64,000 nt of DNA. Source: Eleginops maclovinus (taxonomy: Eukaryota; Chordata; Actinopteri; Perciformes; Eleginopidae). This document shows, piece by piece, positions 26,724 through 40,212 of this stretch; the stretch's first letter is position 1, and every line of letters starts with the position of its first letter. The notes under the pieces were generated by a model that was not told the DNA's origin, did no database searches, and saw nothing but the letters and a program-made list of their open reading frames with translations. The translations under genes were made by a program, and so were the position numbers. The DNA lies in the NCBI RefSeq assembly GCF_036324505.1, contig NC_086365.1, positions 3,282,655 through 3,346,654 on the forward strand, written 5' to 3'.

Positions 26724-28072
26724 CGCACTGCTGCAGGGGATATCTTTGACTTTGAGCCAGGCCAGGTCCAGTGTGCCTTCACCCTTGTAGCATGACTGCA
26801 GCCTCTCCTTGATTTTCTCATTGATCTTTCGCAGAGAGAAGACACACAGTGCAGAGTCCTGCGATGCCTGACGTGGACGTCTCTTTTGTCCTTTTGAGAA
26901 AACGGCGAACAAAACATCATCATCCGGTGCCACATCTAGTGAGCGTGCCAAGATAGCACCAGCTTTGGACAGGTAGGCCGCCTCAAGTAACCGGTACTCA
27001 ACGTTGCCACTAATGCATCCAATAGGTACCTCCACGTAGGAGTTAAAGGCGGTGTCAGCCTTGCAGAGGCGGACTATCTTGGAGGTGTACACCTGTTCCC
27101 GACCAGTAGAGGAGGATCCAGTAGTTGGCCCACCTCCCATTTCCGGCTGCAAAGTCAGAAAGTAGACAAAGTTCCCACTGGCAAAGCCATAAATGTAGTA
27201 TATGTCAAAGTCCGGGATGACCGTGAAGGTGTCTGAAGGAATTTTAATCATAGAGGCCACAAACTCATCGTGGAATACATAAGCAAACATGCCATCTTCC
27301 TCAGAGTTTCTGGCCAACTTGCGGCTAGAGATGGTAGGGAAGTACTCTGGTTTGCCATCCACTGCTGTGGCTATAAACAGCATGTCCGGAGAGGCATTGC
27401 CATATGACACTATGACGCCAAACACAGAGCCACTCTCGTTGACACCAGAGAGGTAGTGCTCCTTTTTGTGAAAGGGCTCCCCCAGTTTGAAAAGATCATC
27501 CAGGCGGAGGAGTTTGCAGATGCCCTGGTAGAGGCTGCCACACGCTAGCAACCGGTTCTCCCGATAGTCCATCAGGAGCATCTTGTTGACATTGTTGGTG
27601 AGCGATAACGGCTCACTGCAGGGCTGGACTATACGAGGTGGGTAGCACTTGCGGTTGTCTTCATCTGGACCGGTCTCATGGGACACCTGGACCTCTAAGC
27701 TGGGGGACAGTTTGTATATGCGATTGACAGCTCCCAAATAGACATTGCCATTGCGATAGTCCACTGCAAGATGGTTGAATGTCCAAGCAGGGTTCTCAGC
27801 ATGAAATGATGCATACTCCCCTTCCTGAAGGGATGCTGTGATCACCTGGGAGCCGGCACTGTGAGCTTGTGGGACTTGTACCACGGTTTGTGATGTCACA
27901 GAAAGCCCCAGACTGGACAGAAAGCAGTATACAAAAAAGCAGGTGCGTGTCCTCGTTAGGGACGTCATGGCTGTTCTCAGGCTGGGAGTGGTGAGGAGAG
28001 GGAAGGAGGCACAGTCCAGTACTGTCGGCCAATCAAGATCAAGCCTCTCTTGAGATGGAGGACATCATGTAC
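26724..28072 (-). CDS. plxna4: plexin-A4 exon 2: 5' leader end, start codon, signal peptide and most of the sema domain
   Basis: Plexin-A4 is a single-pass plasma-membrane receptor that binds class 6 semaphorins directly and class 3 semaphorins with neuropilins, to steer axons. The exon starts after a pyrimidine-rich acceptor ending CTCTTTAG (28073) and has 104 leader bases. It opens at an ATG (27966-27968) with G at -3, runs 415 codons, and ends at donor GCG|GTGAGT (26724), phase 0. Residues 1-26 form a hydrophobic signal peptide ([14 protein letters not shown] core). The sema domain starts near residue 64 (FNHLAVD) and includes [56 protein letters not shown] and [18 protein letters not shown]. 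Sequons lie at N177 and N191; cysteines at 108, 117, 143, 151, 302, 318, 375, 393 and 412 look like the family disulfide set. A Gly/Ser/Thr-rich loop (278-290) and a basic stretch (362-366) stand out. The class A plexin call is very secure. The A4 subtype rests on overall wording and on exon 3. The coding part is 26724-27968. Confidence 0.96.
28039..28068 (-). other. 9-codon upstream ORF at the start of exon 2
   Basis: Two adjacent ATGs (28066-28068 and 28063-28065), four bases into exon 2, begin a 9-codon frame ending in TGA. It is out of frame with the plexin ATG and ends 70 bases before it, leaving room for reinitiation. This ORF is certain to be in any transcript that uses the exon 2 acceptor. 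Confidence 0.75.
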
Positions 28073-31000
28073 CTAAAGAGGGAAGAAAGAAAACCCAGTG
28101 AACAACTGCAACAGGAACACAAACATGAGCAAAACATTGGTAAACATTCAAGGTAACCTTTACATGGGATTGATAGATAAACATTATGAAATACTGTGAC
28201 TGTATGATGGGATTTGTATTATTATTCATTGCACACAGATTACAGCAGAGCATCTTAACAAAGAATAATGAGGAAAAGAGGTGAAGAGGCCACACACTTG
28301 AGATTCCAAAAGAAAATAAATGGGCTAGACAGAAAAATGAATCAGGCTGAGGCACAGTAGAGGTTTAAAAGGCAGTGTAGAGGGAGAGCTTTAGCCAATA
28401 GGATGAGTCCATGGATTGAGGAAAAGGACAGAAGAGGAGGAGTAATGCATGGTCTCAGAGGAGGTGATCAGCATGGCTCTGCACCATCTCTCTGCATGGA
28501 CCCCTGCTCCTCTACGCCCCTCCATGCCTTTCTGTTACAGCCGCTATGCACCTAATTGATTCTCCCCTTGGAGGAGCAATTTGCATGCTTTGGCGATTTC
28601 TCTCTTCTCTCCCAATAGGGCAGCTCACCTGCTGACACTGCTAGCAGAGTGTCTCTCTATAGTTTCTTTCTATAACTACACACACACACACACACACAAA
28701 CACTCACACTGAAACATGCACACGCACACAAAGTAGGTGGTTTATGGGCAGAAGAGGAACAATTAGCGAGGAAATGCAAGCGTTTGCAGAAATAAGCTTC
28801 CCTATAGTCCACAGTTCATTTGCAAAGTCTCAGCACTAAACAGCACAGCACACAGGAACACACAAATGTGAAACCATGCCAATTTAGTGAACATTTTGCA
28901 TGTTGTGGCCAAGTGGAACTGTTATATCTATACTGTCAAAGTGGCCAGCACACAGCATAAGACACACACCAGCAGAGATTATAAAGGGGACCCTACAGCA
29001 TTTCCTGTAAACACGGTGGTCCCCTGTGTGTGTCGCCTGCTCATTAGGACCCTCTCCAAAGTCAAACTCGATATCATGAGGAGGTGTGTTTACCTGGGTA
29101 GTATCCAGATATGAGTTGTACACATGTACACACAAGAAAGGAAAACCTGCAACACTTAACAAAATCTATATCAGTGCAAAGTGCTGACTGCATGTTCTAG
29201 CAATGGGAAAAAATTATATGTGAATATCAACACATTTTCTTCTTAATTTGAAAATATAAAAAGGAATTTACATATTGTTGTGTGAGAGGTCTAGGGGGAA
29301 GTCATTTAAAAATGTTGTGTAAATCTTCATCAGCTAAATAGATGGTTTAGGCAAAAATGTAAAAAAATGTGTATATCAAAATGTGAACAATTCCATATTT
29401 AATGGCGAAGCTAAAACATCCAAAACAGTATGGCTAATTTTACAACTTTTAACATTAATTTTGGCAAACATTCCATTCATACATATAGACATTTCTTGAG
29501 AAGCTTTTTACTATGATCAAAAGGCTACCGCCAATAAATGGTGGTTCTACCTGACATTATCCAGCCACAGATCTCATCTCAAGTTCATATCCAAGCAATC
29601 ACAAGTTGAGGTGGTGTCAAACGCAACCTCACTGCAATCTTACCAATCTCCCCTCCATCGGCTGGCAGGCAGAGAGAGAGAAAGAACAGACAGCCTCTCC
29701 ACACATGATAAGAGGACCAGAGAGGATGATGAGAGGGATAAAAACCGATACAGAGATAGAAAAGGTGACACATTGACAGGTTTGGGCCTTTATGCTCGGA
29801 TGTGTGTGAAAGTCAAAGTGCGATCATTACCATGGCGTTAAGGGAGAGACCGAGTTTGGGATTAACACTAATATAAAAAAAACGTTCACTTAATACACAT
29901 TCATTGAAATACAAAAAATATGTTTTAGTAACTAAAAACCCCCAAAACACGATGCAAAAAAAATATCTACAAAAGTGTTTCTATTTGGTCCTCTTAGTAA
30001 AGAGAAAATGCCTGCAAAAGAGACAGGTTTAGAAAAAGGAGCTAGTGAAAGCTGCTGCTCGTACCTTAGGGGGGATGAATGGGCAGTCATATTGTTAAAA
30101 ATAAAAAAAAGGGGAGCTGCATATTAATCTTACAAAAGGGAACAGCACTGGAGCTCCCACCTATCAATTACCTAGCTGGAGGGACAGCCATAACAAAGTC
30201 TGAAATCCACAGACAACTTTATTCAGCAGTTATTATTAATTGAAAAGAGTCGGAGAGGAAAGAAGGGAAATGAAAGGAGACTCAGAAGTAAAAGAAGGGC
30301 GTGAGACACAAAGAGAGGAGCTTTTACAGCAGCTTCACATCCACCTATCCTCGTGAGTTTAAACACTAACGCAGTTTAACACAGCTGACATCCAAAAATA
30401 AAACAACAAAAAAATAGGATCCCAGCACTCTCCTGTGAGAAATAAATGGGAGTTTTGAGAACATAAAACACGAAAACCTCTGAAAGGAAATCAAATTGCA
30501 GTCCCGTCAGAGGTACCCTGCAATGGCAGTGTGTCGGCCACATTAATCTGTTGGTGAAATGCAATTATCCTTCCTTAGGGGGAGGGGGGGTTAGGGTAGA
30601 AGCTCGTTTAGTTGCTGTTTGCCTTTGCCTGCAGATCATCAAGCGCCATTAATTAAAGTTTGCTTTGGATCTGAGGAGTTACACATCAGAAGTATGCACA
30701 CACACACAGCCACACAGGGGTTGATAGTTTATCTGTATGCAGTTGCGTGCCATTAGTACATGCCTTTAGTGGTGATGAAGTTTGAGAAAAAAGTGCAAAT
30801 TACAGCATGAGAGAAAAATTACCTCTAATTAGGGTTGACAGAAAATATTTCAGCAACATTATTCACATCATTTATTTATTCTTACTTTGACTGATGGGAG
30901 TTTGTAAATATGTCAACAACCAACAGACCTGTTCAAGAATATGGCAGATGCAAAAGGGTAGCATGGCTTCAAGTTCTGTGACCAGAGTGTCTCGCTAGCA

Positions 31001-32757
31001 ACTAGTGCTCTGGGCTTGCTGCAAGATTTACTCAAATATCCAACACACATATACACACACAAACCCACACAGGATCACACATTAACAGCCCTATAGACAT
31101 CAAAGAGTGCTAATGAATTCATGATTAGCACCACACTCTTTTCCAGACACATACTTCCAGGGTCGTTAGAACTGTGGGCAAAAACAACCCTGTGTCTGTT
31201 TGTGTGCATTATTTCCATCTGTGAGACGGAAAACTGAGTGTGAGCCAAGTCTTTATAAAATAATTGGGATATTTCTATTTTCTGTTTTTCATGTTTTTAA
31301 ACGCTGTCAGGCCAGGAGCAATCGCATCATAAGTGTAAAAATACAGACCAGAAAAGGGAGATATAAACAGCATTTACAATGTGTAAATGTAACTAATTAA
31401 GGGTATTATCCTGTGTTCAGTGCAGAAAGTGAAATGTGGCTCTGAAGAGAAGAGAGTGTCTAAGCTCCATCAGGTGAAGTTGCATCGCCCATGCTGCAGA
31501 GCAGTATTGGCAAATGTATAAAATATGCCCCACCCCCTCAGCCCCAAAACAAATGATAGTTCATTTTCTTCTCTCACACATACGTTTAGTCTAGCTGTCA
31601 AGAATGGCTCAAAACTTCAGAAAAGACTCAAACACCCTGTAAGGGCCACAGATAAACTGCTACAAGTTGATCTGTTTCAGACAAAATATTCTGATGCTGC
31701 AAAGCAAATTCCATGGACAACAGTATTAGGCAAAGCTATTATGGATATGTCATGAGCCATTTTGGTTTGGCAATGATTGTGTAATGGAGAGCCAAGGCCA
31801 GACATGACAATTTGAGGAGACGCAACAAAAAAAGAAAGCCTTGACAAAATAATCCCTGGCTATTTATAGCCTGAAAGAGGGGAGGCATTTATGTGTAAGA
31901 AATGACTTGGAATGGAAGAAACTGTCAAAGTCTTTGGTAAACAGATTAACTTCTCAGTGCACAAATGTTTTAAAATAATTTAACACATTCATAAAAAAAC
32001 ACTACGAGTAAAATAGGATTAGGAGATTATGAGTGAGTAGGGAGTACGTTAATTACACATAATCCTTTATATTCATAAAGAAAGAAAACTATACTTATCT
32101 AAAGTAATCTGTCGGTGGGTGAAAGAATGGGATTGAATGACAGTGAACTCTATATGATTGCAATGACAATTAAAACAACTGCATAGCAAGTTCAACGCAG
32201 CACAGAGGCACAATGATCACACAGATTTAAGAGAGAGCTGCCTCAGTAGCGGTAATAGTACCTAAGCAGTTGTAGTTCTATCAGTCCTGTCCTGTTTGAT
32301 ATCAGAGGGATTGATCATTTTTTGGTTCATAATTCTCATTATCATGAGTCCTTTTGTGGCTTATGATGGGCATGTACCTTTCTGGTTGGGAAAATTCATG
32401 TAAATCTTGCTTTAAAGCAGGAGAAAAATGCGGTTCACAGGTCAAAAACTCATTGGATTTTTAATCTCAAAGTTGTTACTTACTCCTTACTGTTACTTTC
32501 CCATTATGAAAGAAAGATTCAGGGTGGTTGATAGCTGTTGTAATACTTTTTTAGGCTCTCACTGCTTCAAGCTGTCACGGCTCAAATGATGCAGCAAAAC
32601 TGCTACTATGACATCTGCTTGGCAGCTTGTTTCCATGACTGGTAGCCTACAGTGGAGGGACAGTTATAATAAGGGACTGTTAAAATGCATTAATTCAGAC
32701 TTTATTGTTATGATTGCAGCAGCCGTTGGTCTGGGTTATTAAAAGCCTTGGTTTGTG

Positions 32758-32798
32758 AGTAGTAGTAGTAATAGTAGTAGTAGTAGTAGTAGTAGTAA

Positions 32799-32832
<34 letters not shown>
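32758..32832. repeat. (AGT)n trinucleotide array
   Basis: About 25 triplet units, with two AAT variants, from 32758 to 32832. In plxna4 RNA sense it is an ACU repeat (poly-Leu in one frame) and is not coding. Confidence 0.97.
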
Positions 32833-33781
32833 TGAAGTACTAGTATACAATCAAGTATTGGTAGGCATGGGAAGAGAAAAGCTGGAAAAGAAGATATATG
32901 TGAGGCAGAAATGACAGAGAAACACAGTGACACAGAGGCAATAGAACAAAAGAAAACAAGCAGACAGAGATGCGCGTCCCAGATCAGTGGATGTACTGAC
33001 TGGGGTGGTGAATGCCCCCCCCAACCTCCCTCCAAACCTTTCCCCTGCTGGGCTCTGGCACTGATCAGAAGAATAAGCGTCATCTGCATTGCAGCCACAC
33101 ACTGCAAGTGGAGGAAAACAGTGTCCCTGCACTCAGAGCACAATCACATTCACAAACACTCACACACGCTTTCCAAGCTGCACAGCAACATCATGACCAC
33201 AACACAGCAAGACACACACTCCAACTTGACACCTGCATAAAATACACAAAAACACAGCAAGCAGGCGCAGTAGTGATGCCCTCCCAACACATCGAAACTG
33301 GCATTATACCTTGGCACCAACAACAGTACATTTTGCCTCCACATTTCATCACTAGCAAAAAAAAAAACAATGAAACCAGAGCAAAGTAAACTGAAGCTTA
33401 GCAGTGTGCTAATGGCTATGAGGGGTACATCAAGATCAGGAGAAGCCAAACAACAACACACACTGTACAGAGCTGCCTCAAGGAATAAGATAATTAGCGA
33501 GGGACAGAGAACAGAAGGATTCATGACTCATTATTATCCTTTTGACAACTATAACATGCACCATTCCTCTCTTACAAAAACCCAGTGATACACATTACTT
33601 GAGAGTAAAATTTAAGCAAATGAGCATACACGCAGTCACATAAAAGCACTAATTCAATGCTCTCAAAGGACTCAAGCTAAGCTAATGCATTATAACATAC
33701 CCGAATATACATTTATAGTAGGTATAAGCATATATATACACATGTTTGAGTTAGCCTACTCTGAGTTTGAGTTTCATAATA

Positions 33782-34014
33782 TACAGCCCCGGAAAAAAAT
33801 ACCACTTCAGCAATATCATTTTCTCTTGTTTTCTTATTTATAGACATGTCTTTGAGGTAAATATATTTTTTAATTGATTTATTGTATTCTATAAACAACG
33901 GACAATTTGTATCTGTGTTAAAATTCAACAGACACTAGAATGGCTGCCTTACAATGTAGAGATAAAGATTTAAGAACAATTTGGAGAGGTCTCTTACTTT
34001 TCTCCGGTGCTGTA
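33782..34014. mobile_element. short non-autonomous Tc1/mariner-like element (MITE) with TA flanks
   Basis: The ends are inverted repeats: TACAGCCCCGGAAAAAA on the left and, read inverted from the right, TACAGCACCGGAGAAAA. Each is flanked by TA, the target duplicated by Tc1/mariner transposases. The interior (about 230 bases, AT-rich) has no transposase frame. The wording resembles a family of short elements common in fish genomes, recognised from memory rather than a search. The two terminal repeats have diverged at several bases, so the insertion is not new. Confidence 0.75.
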
Positions 34015-37000
34015 TAAATAAAATAAACACAAGCTAAAAAAATATTTTTATTCTTGACCAATGCTGAAAAGTATTTCTATTTAGGGAAATATGACTGAAT
34101 GTGAAATGAACACAAATGTGATTGAGATCCATCTACACACATGTATGAAGAGACACATAGACAAAAAAGTTAAGTAATGATAGAGTAATCATGTCTAACA
34201 TAGCTAACAGGCTAAGATAACCCCTGCTGATACACACAACAGATGGCACACTCATCTCTCTAAGGAAGGCAGCAGCAGAACAGAAAAAGGAGGACAGAGA
34301 GGATGGAAGAAAGGCGGGGTGTCCTTGGTTACATCAAGACGTGGATTAGCAGCATGGATTACTGTCACCAGATACCCTGTCTAGATGGAGGTTAGGAGGT
34401 TTAATCCACCACGGAGCTGTTGATATTACAAAGAAAGCTTTTGGATTGGACTGTCAACAGCCTACATATGATATGAATGGCAGAAAACTGACTGAAGGAC
34501 TCAGACATTATGTACTACAAATGTAATAATCATCCCAGTGTTTACAAGCATCAACACGCTGCAAATAATACATTGAGTTTAATTATTTAAGCAAGTACTC
34601 CGTTTTTAAATCGGCACCTACAATTTCCAAGGGAATCTCTCCCAGTTCAGTTAGCTTGCTGACTATCTTCCCATCTCTCTCTTTCACTCTTCTAGAGTGA
34701 GTCAGAGCATTTCAAAGAAGGGGTCCAGGCAAAGATCTAACTGGACGACCCTTCTGGATTTTAGAGAAATAGCTGACATCTGCCCATCCCCTTTCCTCGC
34801 TCTTCTCTTTTATTATTTGCCAGTCCTCCTCTTACCTTGTTCACAACTTAGTAATACTCCTTAGTAGGATGAGATTCAAACACACTCATTTGTCTTGAGT
34901 CAGGCAGTTCTGAAGGTTTTCTGTACAAAAAACAACCATTTCTGAATTGCGTCTCTTTGCGTTACAACACCGCAAAGAGAGGGGGGATTGGCAGAGTCCT
35001 TGAGGGAGTACAGCACTCAAACAGTCCTTGGTTCCAAAGTAAGGTCACTCAAACACACACACTCTTGGCTGGGACTGAGCCTTTGTGCAGTTGGTGCTGA
35101 TGCAGGCTGAGATTGGTTGGAGTGTGTTATCATCAGTGCAGATCAAGAGGCTCTAATGTCATTAGGAGGACTGTTGAAGAGCACACTGGCCAGCCTTCAG
35201 CGCCTCTCTCTGATTGGGTTATACTGTGGCAAACTTCCTGAATAGGAGGGGCCTCTGTCAATGATACAGGGCACAAAGCAGTGACCGGAGAGGGCCATTT
35301 ACAGGGTGAACTTAATGAAGCTCTGGATTCAATTAGGATGACTAAGTCCTGACAAAGACACACTAGCAATTCATCAGTGAATATTAGGGCCCATAATAAC
35401 ACATAGCTTGATAAAAGAGTGTGTCATATGCATTCATTAGATACATATATTGCAGAATTACAAACACATAGAAACAGAGGCTGTATTTCCACAGGTTAAG
35501 CTGATGACCAATGCTGCAACCCTAATTCTTTATTAATGTTAAGCTAGTGAGTATTGCTATAAACAATCCCAATCTAAGAGGGAGCGTTTTCAAAAAGGAT
35601 AAGAAGAGTGAAGCACCGCTTTAATACTTCCCTTTAACCTATATTTATCAAGTAGCCCACATGACATTTTTGTGTTAACAAAAAAGATATGCTCTCGATC
35701 ATCCTTCTGAACTGCCCCCTAGTTATTGCAATGTTGTGCTATAAAAGCTCGTTCAGAATCAAAAGGCGGAGATATTTTGCTGTAATCACTATAAATGCAG
35801 CCAAGAATCATTCTTAAATGGTGTTGCTAGGCACTGTCTGACAGCTGCTTTCATAGAACAAATTCAAAGCCTGTAGCTCTCTCTCGCTTTCCATTTCTCT
35901 CTTTCTCTCTCTCCCAATTCCCTTATTCCCCACACTAACGGGCAGACAGGAATGCAGGGCCGTGTAGACAAATCAGCTCTCGCTTCCATCCGCTGCCGAC
36001 TGGCACCATCTTAAGTCCCAACACGTCTTCCCCCTCTTTCCCCATCCATCTATCCTTACTTCCCTGTATCTCCTCTCCTCCCAGCTTAGCTCGACAGTTG
36101 TTTCATGAGTGAAATAACTGCCCATCTCTTTATCTTCATCCCTCGTTGGCTCTCTTCTCTTTTCTTTCTGTCTCATCTCTAGTTTCCAGCATCCCTTTTC
36201 TCTCGACACAGTTATTAATTATGAGTCGTAGTTAGCTTGAAGCTGCAAATGAATGTTTTGATGCAGTATGAGAAACACTGAAACCAGACACGGTATGGTA
36301 TTGTGCGTGTGGTTTTGTTTGTATGCCTGTATGCTTTAAAAGAAACAGAACTGACATTGCAGTCCCTTGAAGGAAGGCATTTCTCCGGCAGACCCCTACT
36401 GTTCACATGGCCTATATTACAGGTCAGTTTTAGCATATAATATATAGTACATCAATATCAACATACAGCACAGGTGGGCTGATAAGGACCGGTTTTTGCA
36501 TTGTAGTGAAGTTATTAAGAATAATGTTGCCCTAGTTTGTCTATCAGAGAGCACAGAACTATCTTGGTCAAAATTCTCAACCAAATTAAAAAGTTTGTTG
36601 GTATGTAATGTCATAATATATCATTTTAAGCTCATAACACATTTAGTCAACAGTCCACAAAGACACACAACTGTCAATAAGGCCAACAAACCCTTCCAAG
36701 CAGGAATCCATACATTCAAATAGGTGTGGTATGACCTTTGAATTTTTAACCTTGATGCATTCAAGCTCGCAGAGTTGTGTTAAGACTTGATTTCCAGCAG
36801 AGGTGACATCCTTAAAGCTTTTCTCACATTACCTTTTCACCCTCCTCCCTGCCTCCCTCTCTCAGCAATGCATGTCATTGGCAGTGCCGCTGAAGGAGGT
36901 AATAAATCAGGAATTATAACACTTCACTTTGCACACAGCACACTTTATACCTACAACCATAATACACAGATTATGTAAGGCTGTGGAGTGGAGGCTGTAT

Positions 37001-38608
37001 GAATGGGGGGAGGGAGCTTGTGAACCCTCTTGACTAAGAAAAGAAGACACCAGCAAGAAAGGGAGGAGAAAGGAAGTTGTATGATAAATGTCCAAACAAA
37101 AAAGGATTCGATGTATTCCCTTAGGTTTAAATTCACCCTCCAAACACAGAGCTACGAGAGGTTGCAATTATTAATGCCATTAATCACAAGTGTGCTTTGC
37201 ATGCTTTGACATGCCAACATGTCCTTTAGCAGGACTTGCAGACATACTGGCAGACATGAAACCCTTGCATACACAAACACAGGTTCACACACAGAAGCTC
37301 AGAGCCTAAAGGAAGGGTGCAGGAGAGTTGAATAGCTTGGGTCTGGGTTGAGACAAGCCCACAGACTTCTGGTACCTTGAGGGAAAGCACATGTAAATAG
37401 TCACCGTTTGAATACTTTCAAATCTAAATTCTTGGCATCATGGACATAGAAGATGAATAACAAATGTGCACGCCATGTATTTGAATGTGGCTAAAGAGAA
37501 AGAACAAAGGAGTCCACAGAACCGTCAAATGTCCCACAATAAAATTAGTGTTGCAGTCTTGCACATCAGAAATTTCTTTTCTTTAACTGAAAACACAAAA
37601 TGTTTCAAGACATCTATAGTCACCACTCCACCTCTTCAAAGTTTTCAGAGAACTGAACTGATTTCCACCCATGTCATTTACCATATGTAAATCAATCATC
37701 ATATTACCGTGTGTGATTGACACTCAGTTTTGTCAAGTAACCCTTGCTGACATTAACATTCAGTTTTGCTTGAATCACTCTGGACAGCACAACCTTTATA
37801 ACACTTACTGCAGGATATATATTTCCAACCTGTTACAGCTTGTTTGTTGCTAGGACAAAAAAACATGCCAAAACAACTGCTTCTAAATGCACTGGACGAC
37901 TACTTCAGGTTTTCTGACTCGCTGTGAACAGGATCCGACCTGCCCCAGTTCAGCTCATGACAAGCTATTGATCAGCGACCACCATGCAGTTTTCTGGTTT
38001 ATTTTGTATTCATTTTTCATCCCTTTCTCAGTGACCTGTCTGTAACCGCTGCTTTTCTTCCCTTACTGTTGCTGAATAGAGATAAAGCAGACTTGACCTC
38101 AGAGATTAACTTCTAAGACAGGAAAGCTTGATAATTTAGAAGGCTTTGTGTGATTAGAATAAAACAATACTGCTGCTTTAATTTTTCTCTGATCCCCCAC
38201 TCTGTTTTTACACTTTTTCTGCAATTGTGTTTTCAGGTGTCTGTGAAGATGTGCACAGTATTTAATGTGCCAAATGTGCATGGCTATGTGTGTGCGTGTG
38301 TGTTCAGAGGATAAGGGACAGACTGTTGGACAAAAACTGTTATATTAAACCATCTAATCTTATCCCATTCCATCACACACACACAGTGTCACACGCACAC
38401 ACATACACACAACATAGAGGAGCACAATGCACATCTGTGAGCTCATCTGTGCAGAGGTTGACTTTGTCTGCTCAATGCGAATGGATTACAGCTTTCCCTT
38501 ATAATCCGCAGTGGTGATGAAGAAGAGTCTTAAAGATCTCCGCTCCTGGTTTACTACACACAGCTGAAATGAGGTCAGTTGACTAGCATGTAGTGCCCCC
38601 CGGAGCTT

Positions 38609-38775
38609 GTTGTTACCTCTGCCAAGGAGGTTATGTTTTTGGTCTGGTTTGTTTTTGTTTGTCAGCAGGATTATGAAAAAACAATTGGTCCAATCTTCCA
38701 GAAAATTGGAGAAAGAGGGTTGCATTAACCAAGGAAGAATCCACTAATTTTAAGAGTGGATCTGAATCACCGGAT
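38609..38775 (+). repeat. degraded interspersed repeat of the GCCAAGGAGGTTATGTTTT type
   Basis: The segment starts TTACCTCTGCCAAGGAGGTT, followed by TATGTTTTTGG and a GTTTG-rich stretch. It continues GTCAGCAGGATTATG, then CCAAGGAAGAATCCA and GTGGATCTGAATCACC. This order matches an interspersed repeat seen widely in fish and other animals. Family name and boundaries are uncertain. No coding capacity remains. Confidence 0.6.
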
Positions 38776-40097
38776 GCATAATTTAGGCTTTTCAATTACT
38801 ATATCTTGATGAGTTAGAAGAGTGGACAAAATAAAAGATAAAACCATATAATACCATGCCATCCAAAACAACATTAACACACACTGAGGCCTGCCTGGCG
38901 TAGCTTAAGAACCATGTGACCCCATTTCCATCTCTCCTTTAAGAAAATAAATAAATCATACGTCTTATGGTCTCATAACCCTCTGTTGTAAATTACCTAG
39001 GTATAGGCCATATGGGATGGATGGAGGATGTGGGACATGCCAGTGAAGGCAGAATGTCTGCACCTGCAAAGACTAGCAGCCCTGCAGTCCTGGTGTCAGA
39101 GAACTCATCATTTATCAGTTTGAAAGGATGTGTCAAGAGTGCCCTTCCAGCGGCTGAAATATCCCACTTTTAAAACACATTCAGCAAATGGTGCTACATT
39201 ATAACTAGGCGTACTGTCTGAACAAGAGCAAAGGCGGAGAGGCAGAAGACGAAACAGCTGGCACGATTGAGCGGAAACGGAGAAGTGGATGTGTCATTTC
39301 CCTAAAAGGTCAGAGTGAAAAACCAATTCAAGATTTGATGCGTGCACAAAGCGCATAGAAAGCAAAATAACACTAATATCATAATCATAAGAAATGATCA
39401 TGATTATTAATAGGAAATTTAGGCTCTTTACACATTCCAATCATCTTTCAACACGTAACTCATTTGCACACTTTCACAAAAACATTCCACCCGTTTTATG
39501 TCATTCTGATATTGTCTAATGATGAAATGATGTATCTATTGAAGCTACTGAAACTCATTTTGGCATGATGCCGGAAAAGGTAGTCATTGCCAGTAATTGC
39601 CAATAATTGTTAATGATTACAGTGAAGAGATTCCTTTGGGCTTGTTATGAAAGTTTTGACAATGTTAATATTTCCTTAAATAAGGAATGGTGCAACATAG
39701 GAGTCAGTCCGGGTGAATTTAAACTAAATGCATGCCAAATAATGCCATACATAATCACTGGAGATGAGTATGATGTTACTGAAGGTAATCCACACACTAG
39801 AAAACAGGCCATGATTAACTAAGTAGTTCCTCTGTACCCAATCTAAATTACAGTGTCAATTCAATGGAGGTGATGCCCATGAAGTGATTGAAGCCACTAA
39901 GAAGTAAAGGGACATGACCCTAAAAACATAGTTTAGCATTAAACAAATAGTGTTCATTTAAAGATGTTTCTGTTGCATGTGCAAGAGCATTTACCACAAC
40001 TCAACCATTAAAACAATATGTGCTGTGGGTGTCAATTACATGTGTTCCTGTTAATGCTGTGAAAAGTAATTACATTCCAGAAACAATGTTAACCCGA

Positions 40098-40212
<115 letters not shown>

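Noticed and set aside
26720..26935. 71-codon minus-strand frame at the end of exon 2
   Set aside because: Out-of-frame shadow of the plexin sema domain.
27796..28032. 78-codon minus-strand frame overlapping the start of exon 2
   Set aside because: It needs a non-ATG start and reads exon 2 out of frame; it is a shadow of the plexin coding sequence.
32739..33143. 134-codon minus-strand frame with a poly-Leu tract
   Set aside because: The Leu run is the TAG/AGT triplet array; the rest has no family resemblance and no splice or promoter context.
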